From NCBI GenBank assembly GCA_934317205.1, contig CAKREL010000021.1, positions 1 to 27,416 on the forward strand: DNA of 27,416 nt. Direction: 5' to 3'. The notes beneath the pieces are model-generated. The model was given only the letters and a program-made list of their open reading frames with translations, searched no databases and was not told the origin of the DNA. Shown piece after piece: positions 15,371 to 24,078 of the stretch. This DNA comes from an uncultured Eubacterium sp. (GTDB lineage Bacteria > Bacillota > Clostridia > Lachnospirales > Lachnospiraceae). The translations under genes and the position numbers were made by a program. The first letter of the stretch is position 1. Each line of letters begins with the position of its first letter.

Positions 15371-17941
15371 TTATGCTCTGCTCTTTTTTCTGTATAAGAG
15401 CAGTCCTGCAGCGACCATTCCACCGGAAATTGCAAACAAAAGCAGCATCTGCTGTGGATGTCCGCCGGTGATCGGCATTTCAAAATTTGCGGAGTTGTCG
15501 ATCGTAAAAGTCAGATGATAGAAACAGTATTCCCCGGTTGCTTCCTCATAAACAGCCTGACTGATATCTGCTCCATTCGCATCAATCTCCTCTAATGTCA
15601 TCTGCATTGGCAGATCTGCTTCCAGATTATCTTTCAACAGGGACATGCCATCTACGGTCTGTACTTCTGTGATCACATATTTCTGTGCAAACAACTGATC
15701 CCATACAATCTTTCCATCCGTATCGGTAATAGCTGTATAAGTATCACCGTCTGTCTCTCCAACCATTTTAAAGGTTACGCCCTGCAGAGGTTTTCTTCCT
15801 CCATCTGTTGATTTCTTATAAATGGTAATGGAGCCTTTCCATGGTTCTTCTTTACAGGTGAAAGTATTGGTCTCTTTTGCCTTGACTTCCACTGTATGGA
15901 TGCCAAGTTCATCAGCCCCATCCTGCTGGCTGCCATCGCACAATTTATAGCCTTTTGATGCTTTCATTTCTTTTACATAATAAGTTCCCCGGACAAGTTC
16001 TACCGTATTAGAAGTTCCGGTTTCATCCGTTGTCAGCGTTGCTGCCCGGTTCTTATCCTCAGATGCATCCTTTTTGCTTTCGTACACGCCATATACCGCA
16101 CCTTTAAGGCTGTAGTATCCATTTTCCGGATTTAAGGAACTGTCAGCAGATACCTTATTCAGTTTCAGATATCCGGTGGACGGCTCATCCGTATAAGAAA
16201 TCTCAACCGCTTTGGTCGTAAGGTCAAAAGTCTGTTCCCAGACCTCTTCATTCAGTTCGTATTTATCCGGTGCTTTGACTTCGACCACCTTCCAGGTATG
16301 CTTTGTATTCGATTTTAAGGCTTCCGCCTTTGCCGGTAATGCATCGGTCACTTCCTTTTTGGCTTCCGCATATTTTGCTGACCAGTTTTTATAATCCAGG
16401 ACATCCCTGGATGCCTCAACATAATCAGACCATACCGCATCCCCTTTCCACTGATAAGCTGCCTTTCCATTTTTATCTGTGGTGACACTGGATACCTTGG
16501 TATTGTCAAGATAGATATCAAATACCGCACCTTCTAACACTTCGCCGGTATCTGCATCTGTTTTATTGATATCCAGTTCCATACTTGGATATACTGCAGT
16601 TCGTGCCTTATAGTGTGCTTTCAAATAAGATGTTCGTGAAAACACCACCCGGATGCTTCCATAGGTCGGTGTGATCGCGTTATTCCACGCACTGACCGCC
16701 TGATATCCGCTTCTGATGTAGATCAATACCGGTTCGCTGCTGTTCGGGATCGCATTCTTGTAATAATTGATATTAATGGACTTTCCTGCCATATTAGCAT
16801 CTGATTTGATCCAGATCCCGTTGTTGGAACCATCCCATCCTCTGGTCACCTCTACATTTGACGGATTGATAAATGAGGTATCACCTACCACGTTGTTGGT
16901 ATCTTTCAACCAGTAAGACTGACCCGCTGTAGCATAGACCGTCCATCCATTAAAAGACGGAAGTTTGTTATAATTGAAAAACTTTGACCATATATCAGCG
17001 ATTGCTGCATCGACTTTTGCCTTGTTGTCAAGATGGCCACATTTATGAGTGGTCTTATGTGCACCATCGGTCAGTACATAACGTCCTGCATCTCTTGCAC
17101 TTTCAGATTCTTTGATTTCTGACCAGATCAGATCCTGTACCAGTACATAATTACAGTACCCGTCACTGCCAAAATAATTTTTTGCAAGGTATACTGCTTT
17201 CGTTAAGTTATTAGTCTTTGAATAACTCCAACCATATTTATCTTTGAGCCACTGTGCCGCATTTCCGTTATACCCTAAGGTATAATTTCCACCTGCAGAA
17301 CCGATGTTGATGGACGGTTCGATACACCACACCCATTGATTATTCAGTGTCAGCAGAGATTCGGTACAATCAAAACTGCCATCTTTGTGATAACACGCAA
17401 ACAGGTTCTGTGCTTTATTCAGCGTTCCACTGGCTGCCGCCCTTGCCATCATGCGTTCCTCTCCATTCATGGAAACCGCCAGTGGTATATCTGCCCCGAT
17501 CATTGACAATACATCATCTGTGTTTTCCTCTGAGTCGTTTTCATTCACAGTCTCAGAAACAAACTGTGCCATAACCGTCACATTGGATTCCGGCATCTCG
17601 AAATATACCTGATCTGGATATTCAGCTTGTGTGATCTTGTTCCCATCCTGGTCAGTGAGATCCAGTAATGTATCGGATGCATCACGCACATCCAATATTG
17701 CTAACCGGTACCCTTCCTCCGCTGTGATCTGCATACAAATCTGCCCTCCCGGGATCAGACTGACATCGTCGTCCAATGCAACGGTTCCATGATCCACGTC
17801 TGCCACTGAAACCGTATAATATGGTTTTGTTTCCGGCTCCGCCGCCATTGCCCTTGTTGTGATCAACCCGATGCCGAAAAACAACAGAATCCCTAATCCG
17901 CAGATGAGCAGGATATTTAAGATTCGATTCATTTTTTTCAT
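15371..17941 (-). CDS. SpaA-type tip pilin/adhesin with thioester domain
   Basis: This 856-residue surface protein has a signal peptide (residues 1-33), then a divergent InlB B-repeat-like domain at about 40-130. A TQXA-type thioester domain follows at about 170-440, with candidate thioester residues Cys206 (VWCIEPS) and Gln269 (LVQDLIW). Three Cna-B/SpaA domains begin near 454, 590 and 703, with lysines such as K460 and glutamates such as E554 suited to isopeptide bonds. The C-terminus is a sorting signal, MPITGG at 822-827, then a hydrophobic helix and KKSRA. Thioester adhesins at pilus tips bind host surfaces covalently. It is the last gene of the operon, and the domain order fits a tip pilin. 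Confidence 0.88.
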   Translation of the reverse strand: MKKMNRILNILLICGLGILLFFGIGLITTRAMAAEPETKPYYTVSVADVDHGTVALDDDVSLIPGGQICMQITAEEGYRLAILDVRDASDTLLDLTDQDGNKITQAEYPDQVYFEMPESNVTVMAQFVSETVNENDSEENTDDVLSMIGADIPLAVSMNGEERMMARAAASGTLNKAQNLFACYHKDGSFDCTESLLTLNNQWVWCIEPSINIGSAGGNYTLGYNGNAAQWLKDKYGWSYSKTNNLTKAVYLAKNYFGSDGYCNYVLVQDLIWSEIKESESARDAGRYVLTDGAHKTTHKCGHLDNKAKVDAAIADIWSKFFNYNKLPSFNGWTVYATAGQSYWLKDTNNVVGDTSFINPSNVEVTRGWDGSNNGIWIKSDANMAGKSININYYKNAIPNSSEPVLIYIRSGYQAVSAWNNAITPTYGSIRVVFSRTSYLKAHYKARTAVYPSMELDINKTDADTGEVLEGAVFDIYLDNTKVSSVTTDKNGKAAYQWKGDAVWSDYVEASRDVLDYKNWSAKYAEAKKEVTDALPAKAEALKSNTKHTWKVVEVKAPDKYELNEEVWEQTFDLTTKAVEISYTDEPSTGYLKLNKVSADSSLNPENGYYSLKGAVYGVYESKKDASEDKNRAATLTTDETGTSNTVELVRGTYYVKEMKASKGYKLCDGSQQDGADELGIHTVEVKAKETNTFTCKEEPWKGSITIYKKSTDGGRKPLQGVTFKMVGETDGDTYTAITDTDGKIVWDQLFAQKYVITEVQTVDGMSLLKDNLEADLPMQMTLEEIDANGADISQAVYEEATGEYCFYHLTFTIDNSANFEMPITGGHPQQMLLLFAISGGMVAAGLLLYRKKSRA

Positions 17942-17964
17942 CCGACTCCATGCCTCCTTTCTGA

Positions 17965-18549
17965 TTACTGTGCGTTACCGCCAGTGAAATAATATCCATA
18001 AGCAGCACCATTGAAGTTGAAATCTACGGCTCCGCCTTTTACATACCAGATACCATTTTCATTCTGTGCGGCACCGTTATAGTCAAAATTCACCTTGCCA
18101 TCCTGGATATACCACCAGCCGTTTGCATTACTGGCCAGTCCAATATAGTTAAAATCAACCAGACCGTTTCGGATCTTCCACCAGCCATTTGCATTTTTGG
18201 CAACGGTATCCTGTGTAGAATCAAATGCCCCATTGATGATATATAGCCATCCGGCATCCGGTGTGACTCCGATCGTATCTTTTACGATATCTGTCTTGCT
18301 TTTGCTGATCGTTCCATTTACCACCCAGAAGATCCCGTTTTCAGTTTCAACCAGTCCGGTATAATTGGATGCGATCTTTGGCTCATCGATTAGGGTATTC
18401 CCGGTTCCATCATCCTGCTCCACCACCTTCCAGGTCATGGATGCTTTCCCTGTTTTTTCCGCTTTTGAATCAACCGGAGCAAGCAACAAACATACAGCTG
18501 CCAAAGCTGTCATCATCACTGCGATCCGCTGTAATACTTTCTTTTTCAT
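17965..18549 (-). CDS. Secreted protein with aromatic wall-binding-like repeats
   Basis: This 194-residue protein has a signal peptide (residues 1-30, cleavage near SKA) and then at least four repeats of about 22 residues of the form 'NANGWWYIQDGKVNFDYNGA'. Such W/Y/G-rich repeats are common in secreted proteins of Lachnospiraceae and resemble choline- or wall-binding repeats. There is no sorting signal. Its ATG overlaps the upstream sortase stop by 4 bp (ATGA), with AAGGAG ahead, so it is co-translated within the pilus operon. It may bind cell wall or glycan and serve as an accessory pilus component; this role is inferred. Confidence 0.75.
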   Translation of the reverse strand: MKKKVLQRIAVMMTALAAVCLLLAPVDSKAEKTGKASMTWKVVEQDDGTGNTLIDEPKIASNYTGLVETENGIFWVVNGTISKSKTDIVKDTIGVTPDAGWLYIINGAFDSTQDTVAKNANGWWKIRNGLVDFNYIGLASNANGWWYIQDGKVNFDYNGAAQNENGIWYVKGGAVDFNFNGAAYGYYFTGGNAQ

Positions 18550-19526
18550 CCTGTTTTCTCACTCCTTTCCCGTTTCTTGAGTTTCCGATTACTGATAAAC
18601 GCAATAAGCGCACATCCTAAAATCAACACTGCACATATTCTCCTTGTAAGATCTTCCATCCGGATATCCTCCTTAGAGGACACTGCCTGCTGGTCTGCCA
18701 TCTGCTGTTTCTGATTCTGCCATTTTGTACCCGCTTCCATTTGTTCTGTACCAGAAGTTGTTGTATCCCTGACGCAATATACAACATATCGTTGTTTTCC
18801 ATGGGAACGGTATGGATGGCAGGTGATAAGCGTCACCATATTTTTCCCTTCCTGGATCTTTAACTTTTCACTGTCTGTCGGTGCAATGATAGCGACAGAC
18901 TCCACCCGATACGTCAACTTCTCCCATGGATTGGTAAGATAGACCGGATCACCTGCTGACAGATTTTCAATCTCTTTAAAATATCTTCCTTTTTTCCAAC
19001 CACGGTGACCTGCGATAACACTATTCGTATTTATGCCACCAATCGGGATGGATGTCTCACCAAGAACCGCTGCTCCCTGATCCATATGGCTGTAAGAAGC
19101 GCCAACATACAAAGGCAACCGGCAGTCCATGGCCGGGATCTCAATATAACCGAACATCCCGTCTTTCAATTCTTTCATTCCGTCTGGTGCCTGCTCCACT
19201 GACCAGGCATCCTGAAATGTTTTCTGTCCTTCCTCATACAGTTTCCGGTTATACTCTTGTCCCTGCATCAACAGATCCTCTGTCCCTGCTATGATACCGT
19301 CTGTATCAGACCGATCATCCTGTCCGGATCCCGTATCTTCACCTTTGGGATTTGTAACGCTTTTCTGCAGCCTTTCCTCAAATTCCTCAATCAGTTTTGT
19401 ATTTGCCTGTTCCGTCTGATGTTCCCGGATATCCGGATAACATATGATCAAAGCTCCGACTAGCATCGCAAGAATCCCGATTACTTTCCCTTCCTGATAT
19501 CTGTGTTTCTTTGTTCTTTTCTTCAT
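18546..19526 (-). CDS. Second sortase of the pilus operon, without a DPW/DPF lid
   Basis: This 326-residue sortase has an N-terminal membrane helix (about 13-32), a polar linker, the catalytic domain and a C-terminal helix near 300-318. The catalytic triad is H174 (IAGHRGW), C236 (TLITCHPY) and R246 (KQRYVVY). The lid motif seen before the class C core in the neighbouring sortase is absent, so this enzyme may anchor the finished pilus or process the tip protein. I chose the ATG at 19526 because it overlaps the stop of the upstream sortase as ATGA; the longer frame from 19634 would lie mostly inside that gene. The class is uncertain (A- or D-like core, class C topology). Confidence 0.85.
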   Translation of the reverse strand: MKKRTKKHRYQEGKVIGILAMLVGALIICYPDIREHQTEQANTKLIEEFEERLQKSVTNPKGEDTGSGQDDRSDTDGIIAGTEDLLMQGQEYNRKLYEEGQKTFQDAWSVEQAPDGMKELKDGMFGYIEIPAMDCRLPLYVGASYSHMDQGAAVLGETSIPIGGINTNSVIAGHRGWKKGRYFKEIENLSAGDPVYLTNPWEKLTYRVESVAIIAPTDSEKLKIQEGKNMVTLITCHPYRSHGKQRYVVYCVRDTTTSGTEQMEAGTKWQNQKQQMADQQAVSSKEDIRMEDLTRRICAVLILGCALIAFISNRKLKKRERSEKTG

Positions 19527-20392
19527 CTGCTTTTTCTCTTTCTTCTGACAAGGTGGTATCCCTTTACCGAACCACTGACTGCCAGGATACTGAATGCACT
19601 GATCATCAATGCCTTTTTGTATGCCTGCATCCATTGTGACTCACCGGTAGCTTTGCATTCCTCCTGTGCCTCTGCTAAAACCGGATCAGAATACTCCGTC
19701 CGTTCCCCGGTCACCACCAGGCGGTGCGTATTAACGCCATACGGGGTACAGGTAAGCAGAGATACCAGATCTCTTCCATTATCAGCCACAAGGCTGCTAG
19801 TATCTTCCGGCAGGATCACCTGAATCTCACAAACCCGATATGCCAGAACTTCATCCAACACATGGATAAAGAACAGATCCCCTTCTTCCAGTTCCGTCAA
19901 ATCACTGAACATTTTTGACGCATTGACTCCGGTATGTGCTGAGATCACCGGGCGGTTCCCAATGCCGCCAACCGGCAGTGCAGAACCTTCCAGATGCCCG
20001 GCACCTTTCTTCAAGACTTCCGTGGATGTGCCATGATAGACAGGCAGGTAAACATCCACTTTCGGGATCTCTACAAAACACATCAGTCCGGAACCATCCA
20101 AATCCAGGGTGGACTCATAGGAAATATCATTTTCCCTGCCTGCATCCACCAACTCAAAGGGATCTGTCAATGCCACCCTGCTTTGTGCCAGCTTCTGGTT
20201 ATACAGCTTTGCTTTCTGCAGGATATCTTCTAATTCTGCCTGATCTGTATTTTCTGTCTGCTTTTCATATACTTCAACCTGGGAATCAATAGAATTGGAA
20301 TACAGCCAGTTACTGAACCATGGATACAACATACATGTGACACCGATACATACCAGTAAGACCGCCAGGATCATTTGTTTTTTCTTACCCAT
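19523..20392 (-). CDS. Class C (pilus-polymerising) sortase
   Basis: This 289-residue sortase has an N-terminal helix, a DPF lid motif (TDPFELV), the catalytic residues H153 (ISAHTG), C215 (LLTCTPYG) and R224 (NTHRLVV), and a C-terminal helix. The lid plus CTPYG...HR is diagnostic of class C sortases, which link pilin subunits through the pilin-motif lysine. I chose the ATG at 20392: it lies downstream of a strong terminator hairpin, has AAAAGGA ahead, and starts right before the membrane helix. Earlier in-frame starts at 20473 (ATG) and 20476 (TTG) would place that hairpin inside the gene. Confidence 0.88.
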   Translation of the reverse strand: MGKKKQMILAVLLVCIGVTCMLYPWFSNWLYSNSIDSQVEVYEKQTENTDQAELEDILQKAKLYNQKLAQSRVALTDPFELVDAGRENDISYESTLDLDGSGLMCFVEIPKVDVYLPVYHGTSTEVLKKGAGHLEGSALPVGGIGNRPVISAHTGVNASKMFSDLTELEEGDLFFIHVLDEVLAYRVCEIQVILPEDTSSLVADNGRDLVSLLTCTPYGVNTHRLVVTGERTEYSDPVLAEAQEECKATGESQWMQAYKKALMISAFSILAVSGSVKGYHLVRRKRKSR

Positions 20393-20424
20393 ACTGCTTT
20401 TTCTATCCTTTTCCCGGCATGCAT

Positions 20425-20451
20425 AAAAACCGGGCAGTTTTCCCTGCCCGG
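20425..20451 (-). terminator. Strong terminator after the backbone pilin gene
   Basis: On the minus strand CCGGGCAG-GGAAAA-CTGCCCGG forms a perfect 8-bp GC-rich stem and is followed by five Ts. It starts about 15 bp after the pilin stop and ends 32 bp before the sortase ATG. The likely effect is high pilin and lower sortase expression from one promoter, through partial read-through. Confidence 0.8.
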
Positions 20452-20465
20452 CTCCTTTGATCCGT

Positions 20466-23015
20466 TTATTCATCAATTTCGATATCCAGTTTTTTCTTGC
20501 GGCTCACAAGATAACAGCCACCGGCAACAGTGATCGCACCCACGATCGTTACCAGATATAATCCTTTTCCACCCGTCTGTGGGAGAAGGAAGCCTTTGGT
20601 ATTGTTCACTGTCAGAAGGACGGATGCATGCTCAGATCCATCTTCTGTTGTCATGTTTGCTTCGATCTGGTCTACTGTGGCAGATGCCTTTTTGATCGCG
20701 CCAACGTACAGATCTGTCTTTCCGATGGTACGTCCATTTGCGTTTTCCATGTTTGGTCCGCCTGCAAGGTCTCCGGTCAGTTCATCCAGCTGACTGCTGA
20801 CCAGATTTCCATTTTCATCATAAATGCCACCATGATAATTTTTCACGATCTTTTCGACTGCAGCTGCATCCATTCCGGTCACACCTGCAACAGATGCGAT
20901 CACATCCCTGTCAGTTGCAGAGATATCGATCACGATCTGGTCTTTCAGAAGATTATAACCGTCATCGGTCGCAACTTCTGTCAGCTGGTACTTATCTGCT
21001 TCTGTTCCTTTCACCAGCAGCTTTCCGCTGTCAGCATTCGGGACAAAACTTGTTGCTTTGGACTCATCGGTGGTTTTTCCGGTGACATAATAGACTCCAT
21101 CTTCCTCTGCGGATTTTTCTGCAACCACATAATAAGCATCTGTGCTGTTGTACAGTTTGAACTGTACGTTTTCAAATTTTCCCTTATTATCACTGAATGT
21201 CTTGGTCAGATCCAGTCCATAAAAATAGACATAATTGCGGTCCTCCAGCATATTGTAATATCCATCGGATGTTCTGCTCCAGATCAGGTCAACATTATTC
21301 TGGTTGCCTTCATCACCCAGGATCACAGAGTCATCGGAATGGACAGTTGCAGTATAATACACAACCATATAGTAATCCGACAGGCCATCCAGGTTCTCTT
21401 TTCCTTCCGGATTATTGGTACCAGAACCATTGATCACACCCAGGCCATCCTCTGTCATGGTCACTTTCAGCCGGGTTTCCCCGTTTGTTGTCACCGCTCC
21501 GGTATTTGGATCCTCTACTGATACATCCACATATTTCTGTGAATAGTCATCAGATGCAAGGTTCCACAAAAGCACTGCATTTTGGGTATTATTGGCATTC
21601 GCATCCTCCGCCTTGTCATAAAAAGCGATCTTAACATCCTTATTATAAGAAATCCCTTTTGCCAAAGTATCTGTAAAGGTATACTCGCTCAGGAAGGTCG
21701 CTTTGGAACTGATATGCGGGAGCTTTGATACAAGGATATAATCCAGGACATCTCCTTCTGATGCTGTCGTTGTATCCCTGTACGAAAAATCCTCACTGTA
21801 ACCGGCTCCGCCTTTTCCGGCGGTAACACCATCTGCCGTATAACCGCCTCTGTTGGCTACATACGCTGCATCGGAAGTATCTGCCGTATTCTTTGCGTTG
21901 GTGTCTTTGTTATAAACGACCAGTGATTCCGAATTATTTTTTGATACATAGTCACTGCCTTTATGTACGGTTCCATTTTTATCTGTACCTGATACAACAT
22001 CCGCTTTTGCAGAAACAGTATTGCTGTAAGCGTTTCTTACACTTTTATCCAGTGTCGGATTTCCGGTCTGATTCTTCGGGTAGACTGTCATGTCATATAA
22101 CCACTGCTCACCGCCGGATGTATGTGCCTTTGTTCCCTCTGCAGAACCAGAATTTGTCACGCCATCTTCATTATGGCTGCCTTCTGTTCCATAGGTCACT
22201 CCATCGGTGCTTGTCTGTGCGCTTTCATTCGTAAATGGAAGCTGGACGAACCATGGATTGACGGTCTCTACTACATTTTCTGGTGTTTCTGTCTCCACAA
22301 ACAAATATAATCCAAGCTCCAGATCTTTCGCTGTCGTAGTACCTGTCTTATCTGTTTTTGGCATGTTCACCACACCTTCCGCCGCGGTCTGGTCTGTGGT
22401 AGAATCCATGGTTCCATAATCATACAGATAACTTTCCAGCGCATTCTTTGCAGCTACATTATCTGCTTTCAGAATGTCTGCCAGTGCATCTGAAATCTGC
22501 TGGCTGGTATAATGATATACCCCTTTGTTATGGCATGGATGCGCCTCTTTTTCAGAAGTCATATCCACCACATCTGCTTTTGACAAGCCAAGAATGGATG
22601 CCAGTTTTTCCGGGATCTCATACACCAGTTTGATCTCTGTATCTGTTCCGTTATTGACACTGTGCGTTTCTACATTTCCCACGCGCAAATAAGAAAACTG
22701 CACCCCTTCGATTGCATAATCGGAAAGTGCATTTTCCACTTTGCTATCCTGCTCACCAGTTGCCTTATATGTACCGGCTTTGTAGTCACCGGCTGCTTCC
22801 GCCGCTGTGATGTCATACTTTTTAATGGTGATCGATCCTGTCCTGGATTCATCCACAATATCCGCATTTGCCAGATCATTTTTTGTCGCGGTATTATTGG
22901 TTGATACGGTAGAAGTCGCTGCCATGGCAGAAATGCCTGATGTAACTGGTGCGATTCCAAGCGCTGCGATCATTGCCATTGCTCCTAATCTCAGTAATAC
23001 TTCTTTCTTTTTCAT
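20466..23015 (-). CDS. LPQTG backbone (major) pilin
   Basis: This 849-residue protein has a signal peptide (MKKKEVLLRLGAMAMIAAL..., cleavage near AMAA), an N-terminal domain with GSITIKKYD, and a pilin motif VYPKN with candidate linking Lys314. A central isopeptide domain with D/N/T-rich strands follows, then an E-box-like segment (YQLTEVATDDGYNLL) and the sorting signal LPQTG at 811-815 with a hydrophobic helix and a charged tail. This is the SpaA/FctA-type backbone pilin. I chose the ATG at 23015 (AAAGGA ahead, signal peptide directly after). The frame extends upstream to an ATG at 23150, adding a Cys-rich segment that is probably untranslated leader. Confidence 0.92.
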   Translation of the reverse strand: MKKKEVLLRLGAMAMIAALGIAPVTSGISAMAATSTVSTNNTATKNDLANADIVDESRTGSITIKKYDITAAEAAGDYKAGTYKATGEQDSKVENALSDYAIEGVQFSYLRVGNVETHSVNNGTDTEIKLVYEIPEKLASILGLSKADVVDMTSEKEAHPCHNKGVYHYTSQQISDALADILKADNVAAKNALESYLYDYGTMDSTTDQTAAEGVVNMPKTDKTGTTTAKDLELGLYLFVETETPENVVETVNPWFVQLPFTNESAQTSTDGVTYGTEGSHNEDGVTNSGSAEGTKAHTSGGEQWLYDMTVYPKNQTGNPTLDKSVRNAYSNTVSAKADVVSGTDKNGTVHKGSDYVSKNNSESLVVYNKDTNAKNTADTSDAAYVANRGGYTADGVTAGKGGAGYSEDFSYRDTTTASEGDVLDYILVSKLPHISSKATFLSEYTFTDTLAKGISYNKDVKIAFYDKAEDANANNTQNAVLLWNLASDDYSQKYVDVSVEDPNTGAVTTNGETRLKVTMTEDGLGVINGSGTNNPEGKENLDGLSDYYMVVYYTATVHSDDSVILGDEGNQNNVDLIWSRTSDGYYNMLEDRNYVYFYGLDLTKTFSDNKGKFENVQFKLYNSTDAYYVVAEKSAEEDGVYYVTGKTTDESKATSFVPNADSGKLLVKGTEADKYQLTEVATDDGYNLLKDQIVIDISATDRDVIASVAGVTGMDAAAVEKIVKNYHGGIYDENGNLVSSQLDELTGDLAGGPNMENANGRTIGKTDLYVGAIKKASATVDQIEANMTTEDGSEHASVLLTVNNTKGFLLPQTGGKGLYLVTIVGAITVAGGCYLVSRKKKLDIEIDE

Positions 23016-23352
23016 ATTTTTTTGATTCCTTTCTTTGTAGGTTGCTGCTTTTTTCGGCTGTTTGGGACAGTTACCCGCCATATAGCAGGTAAGATAACAG
23101 CACATGCATACAGCGGTATCCATTGACACCGCTGCACAATCTACTGTCATCTAAAAAATGAAATATAAGCATTACTCCTGTGTTCTTCCCCGGATCCGTT
23201 CCTGTTTTGGTTTCTTATTTCCAAAACGTATGCACTGAGAAGACACGCCGATGCACATTCGACTCAGGTATCATTCCGGGCAGGTTCTTCAATTTTCAAG
23301 GTGCATGGGAAAGTATCTCAACTCCCCTTTCACCTATCTTTTGCCGCACCGG
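23016..23352 (-). promoter_or_regulatory. Long structured 5' leader of the pilin operon
   Basis: No convincing gene lies here. Between the candidate promoter and the pilin ATG the minus strand can form at least four hairpins. Bases 23204-23227 give GTTTTGG/CCAAAAC with a 10-nt loop. Bases 23111-23134 give CAGCGGT/ACCGCTG. Bases 23071-23092 give TTACCTGC/GCGGGTAA with a TATATG loop. Bases 23299-23335 give AGGTG/CACCT closing a G-rich/pyrimidine-rich stem. None is followed by a T-tract, so they are not ordinary terminators. I do not recognise a known riboswitch class. Confidence 0.45.
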
Positions 23353-23380
23353 GCTTATACAAATACTTTTTGAAATTTTT
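23353..23380 (-). promoter_or_regulatory. Candidate alternative-sigma promoter of the pilus operon
   Basis: On the minus strand AAAAATTT (23373-23380), 12 nt, then GTATAAGC (23353-23360). The same two blocks with the same 12-nt spacing precede the sigma-like gene. Similarity continues downstream (both have a GCAAA(C/A)GATA block at the same distance). The upstream block abuts the stop codon of the sigma-like gene. There is no TTGACA box at sigma-A spacing. Confidence 0.55.
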
Positions 23381-24031
23381 TTACTTTTTATTTCTCATTC
23401 GGAACGCACAATCAGGCTCTTCTTCCAATAATCTTCTGGATTTTTTTACCGCTGCCCGGATCAAATAACTGATGTTCTGCTGTGTTACCTCAAAAACTTC
23501 CGCGATCTGCTCCTGGGAAATCCCTTCCACGTAATAAGCAAGTAAGATTTCTTTCTCCTGTTCATTCAGAAGCAGCATGAGTTTATCCAATGTCTCTTTC
23601 CTCATAACAGACTGCAACAGATCCATGCTTTCATCTTCCATCAGTTTCCATTCTTCTGAAATTGCACTGTAAGATACCACTCTGTGGAAGGCATCGCGTG
23701 TCCGCTGGTTCTGTGCCAGCCGGTCTTCCCCTTCTAAGATAAGGCGCAGATACCACGCTTCGTCCTCAAATACTTTTTCATACACAAGATTCTGGTGTTT
23801 TCCATCCTCGTAACTGTATGAGTTGCATGTATGTAAAGGAAAGATCGTGATACGCCGGAAGTTCCTGTACACTACAAGACCGTTGTCATACACCATTACT
23901 TCCGTATCCGGATCGATCACCTCTTTTACCACAATTTCACACCCTGATTCCCGTAACTTTTTATAAGTCGGAACACGATCCATCTTGCCTGTCTCTGGTA
24001 TCATTGCTTTTAACTCTTTTAATTTCAGCAT
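23381..24031 (-). CDS. Sigma-70 region-4-type regulator (orphan sigma-like factor)
   Basis: The C-terminal third of this 216-residue protein, about residues 150-202 (LNEQEKEILLAYYVEGISQEQIAEVFEVTQQNISYLIRAA), is a clear sigma region 4 helix-turn-helix, which normally contacts the -35 element. The first 140 residues do not show a recognisable region 2 (no core-binding or -10-melting motifs that I can see) and instead look like a small beta-rich domain followed by helices. It could be a divergent sigma factor or a region-4 activator. The start follows AGAGGTCAGG. It is flanked on both sides by copies of one non-sigma-A promoter motif, so it is the natural candidate to recognise it, including at its own gene. 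Confidence 0.75.
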   Translation of the reverse strand: MLKLKELKAMIPETGKMDRVPTYKKLRESGCEIVVKEVIDPDTEVMVYDNGLVVYRNFRRITIFPLHTCNSYSYEDGKHQNLVYEKVFEDEAWYLRLILEGEDRLAQNQRTRDAFHRVVSYSAISEEWKLMEDESMDLLQSVMRKETLDKLMLLLNEQEKEILLAYYVEGISQEQIAEVFEVTQQNISYLIRAAVKKSRRLLEEEPDCAFRMRNKK

Positions 24032-24078
24032 CCTGACCTCTTTCTGCCATATGGCCCAGGTGGTCAGGTCTGTGAAAT

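Noticed and set aside
20628..21521. 297-residue plus-strand open frame antisense to the pilin gene
   Set aside because: It is a mirror of the pilin codons, has no suitable ribosome-binding site and an implausible Cys/Ile/His-rich composition.
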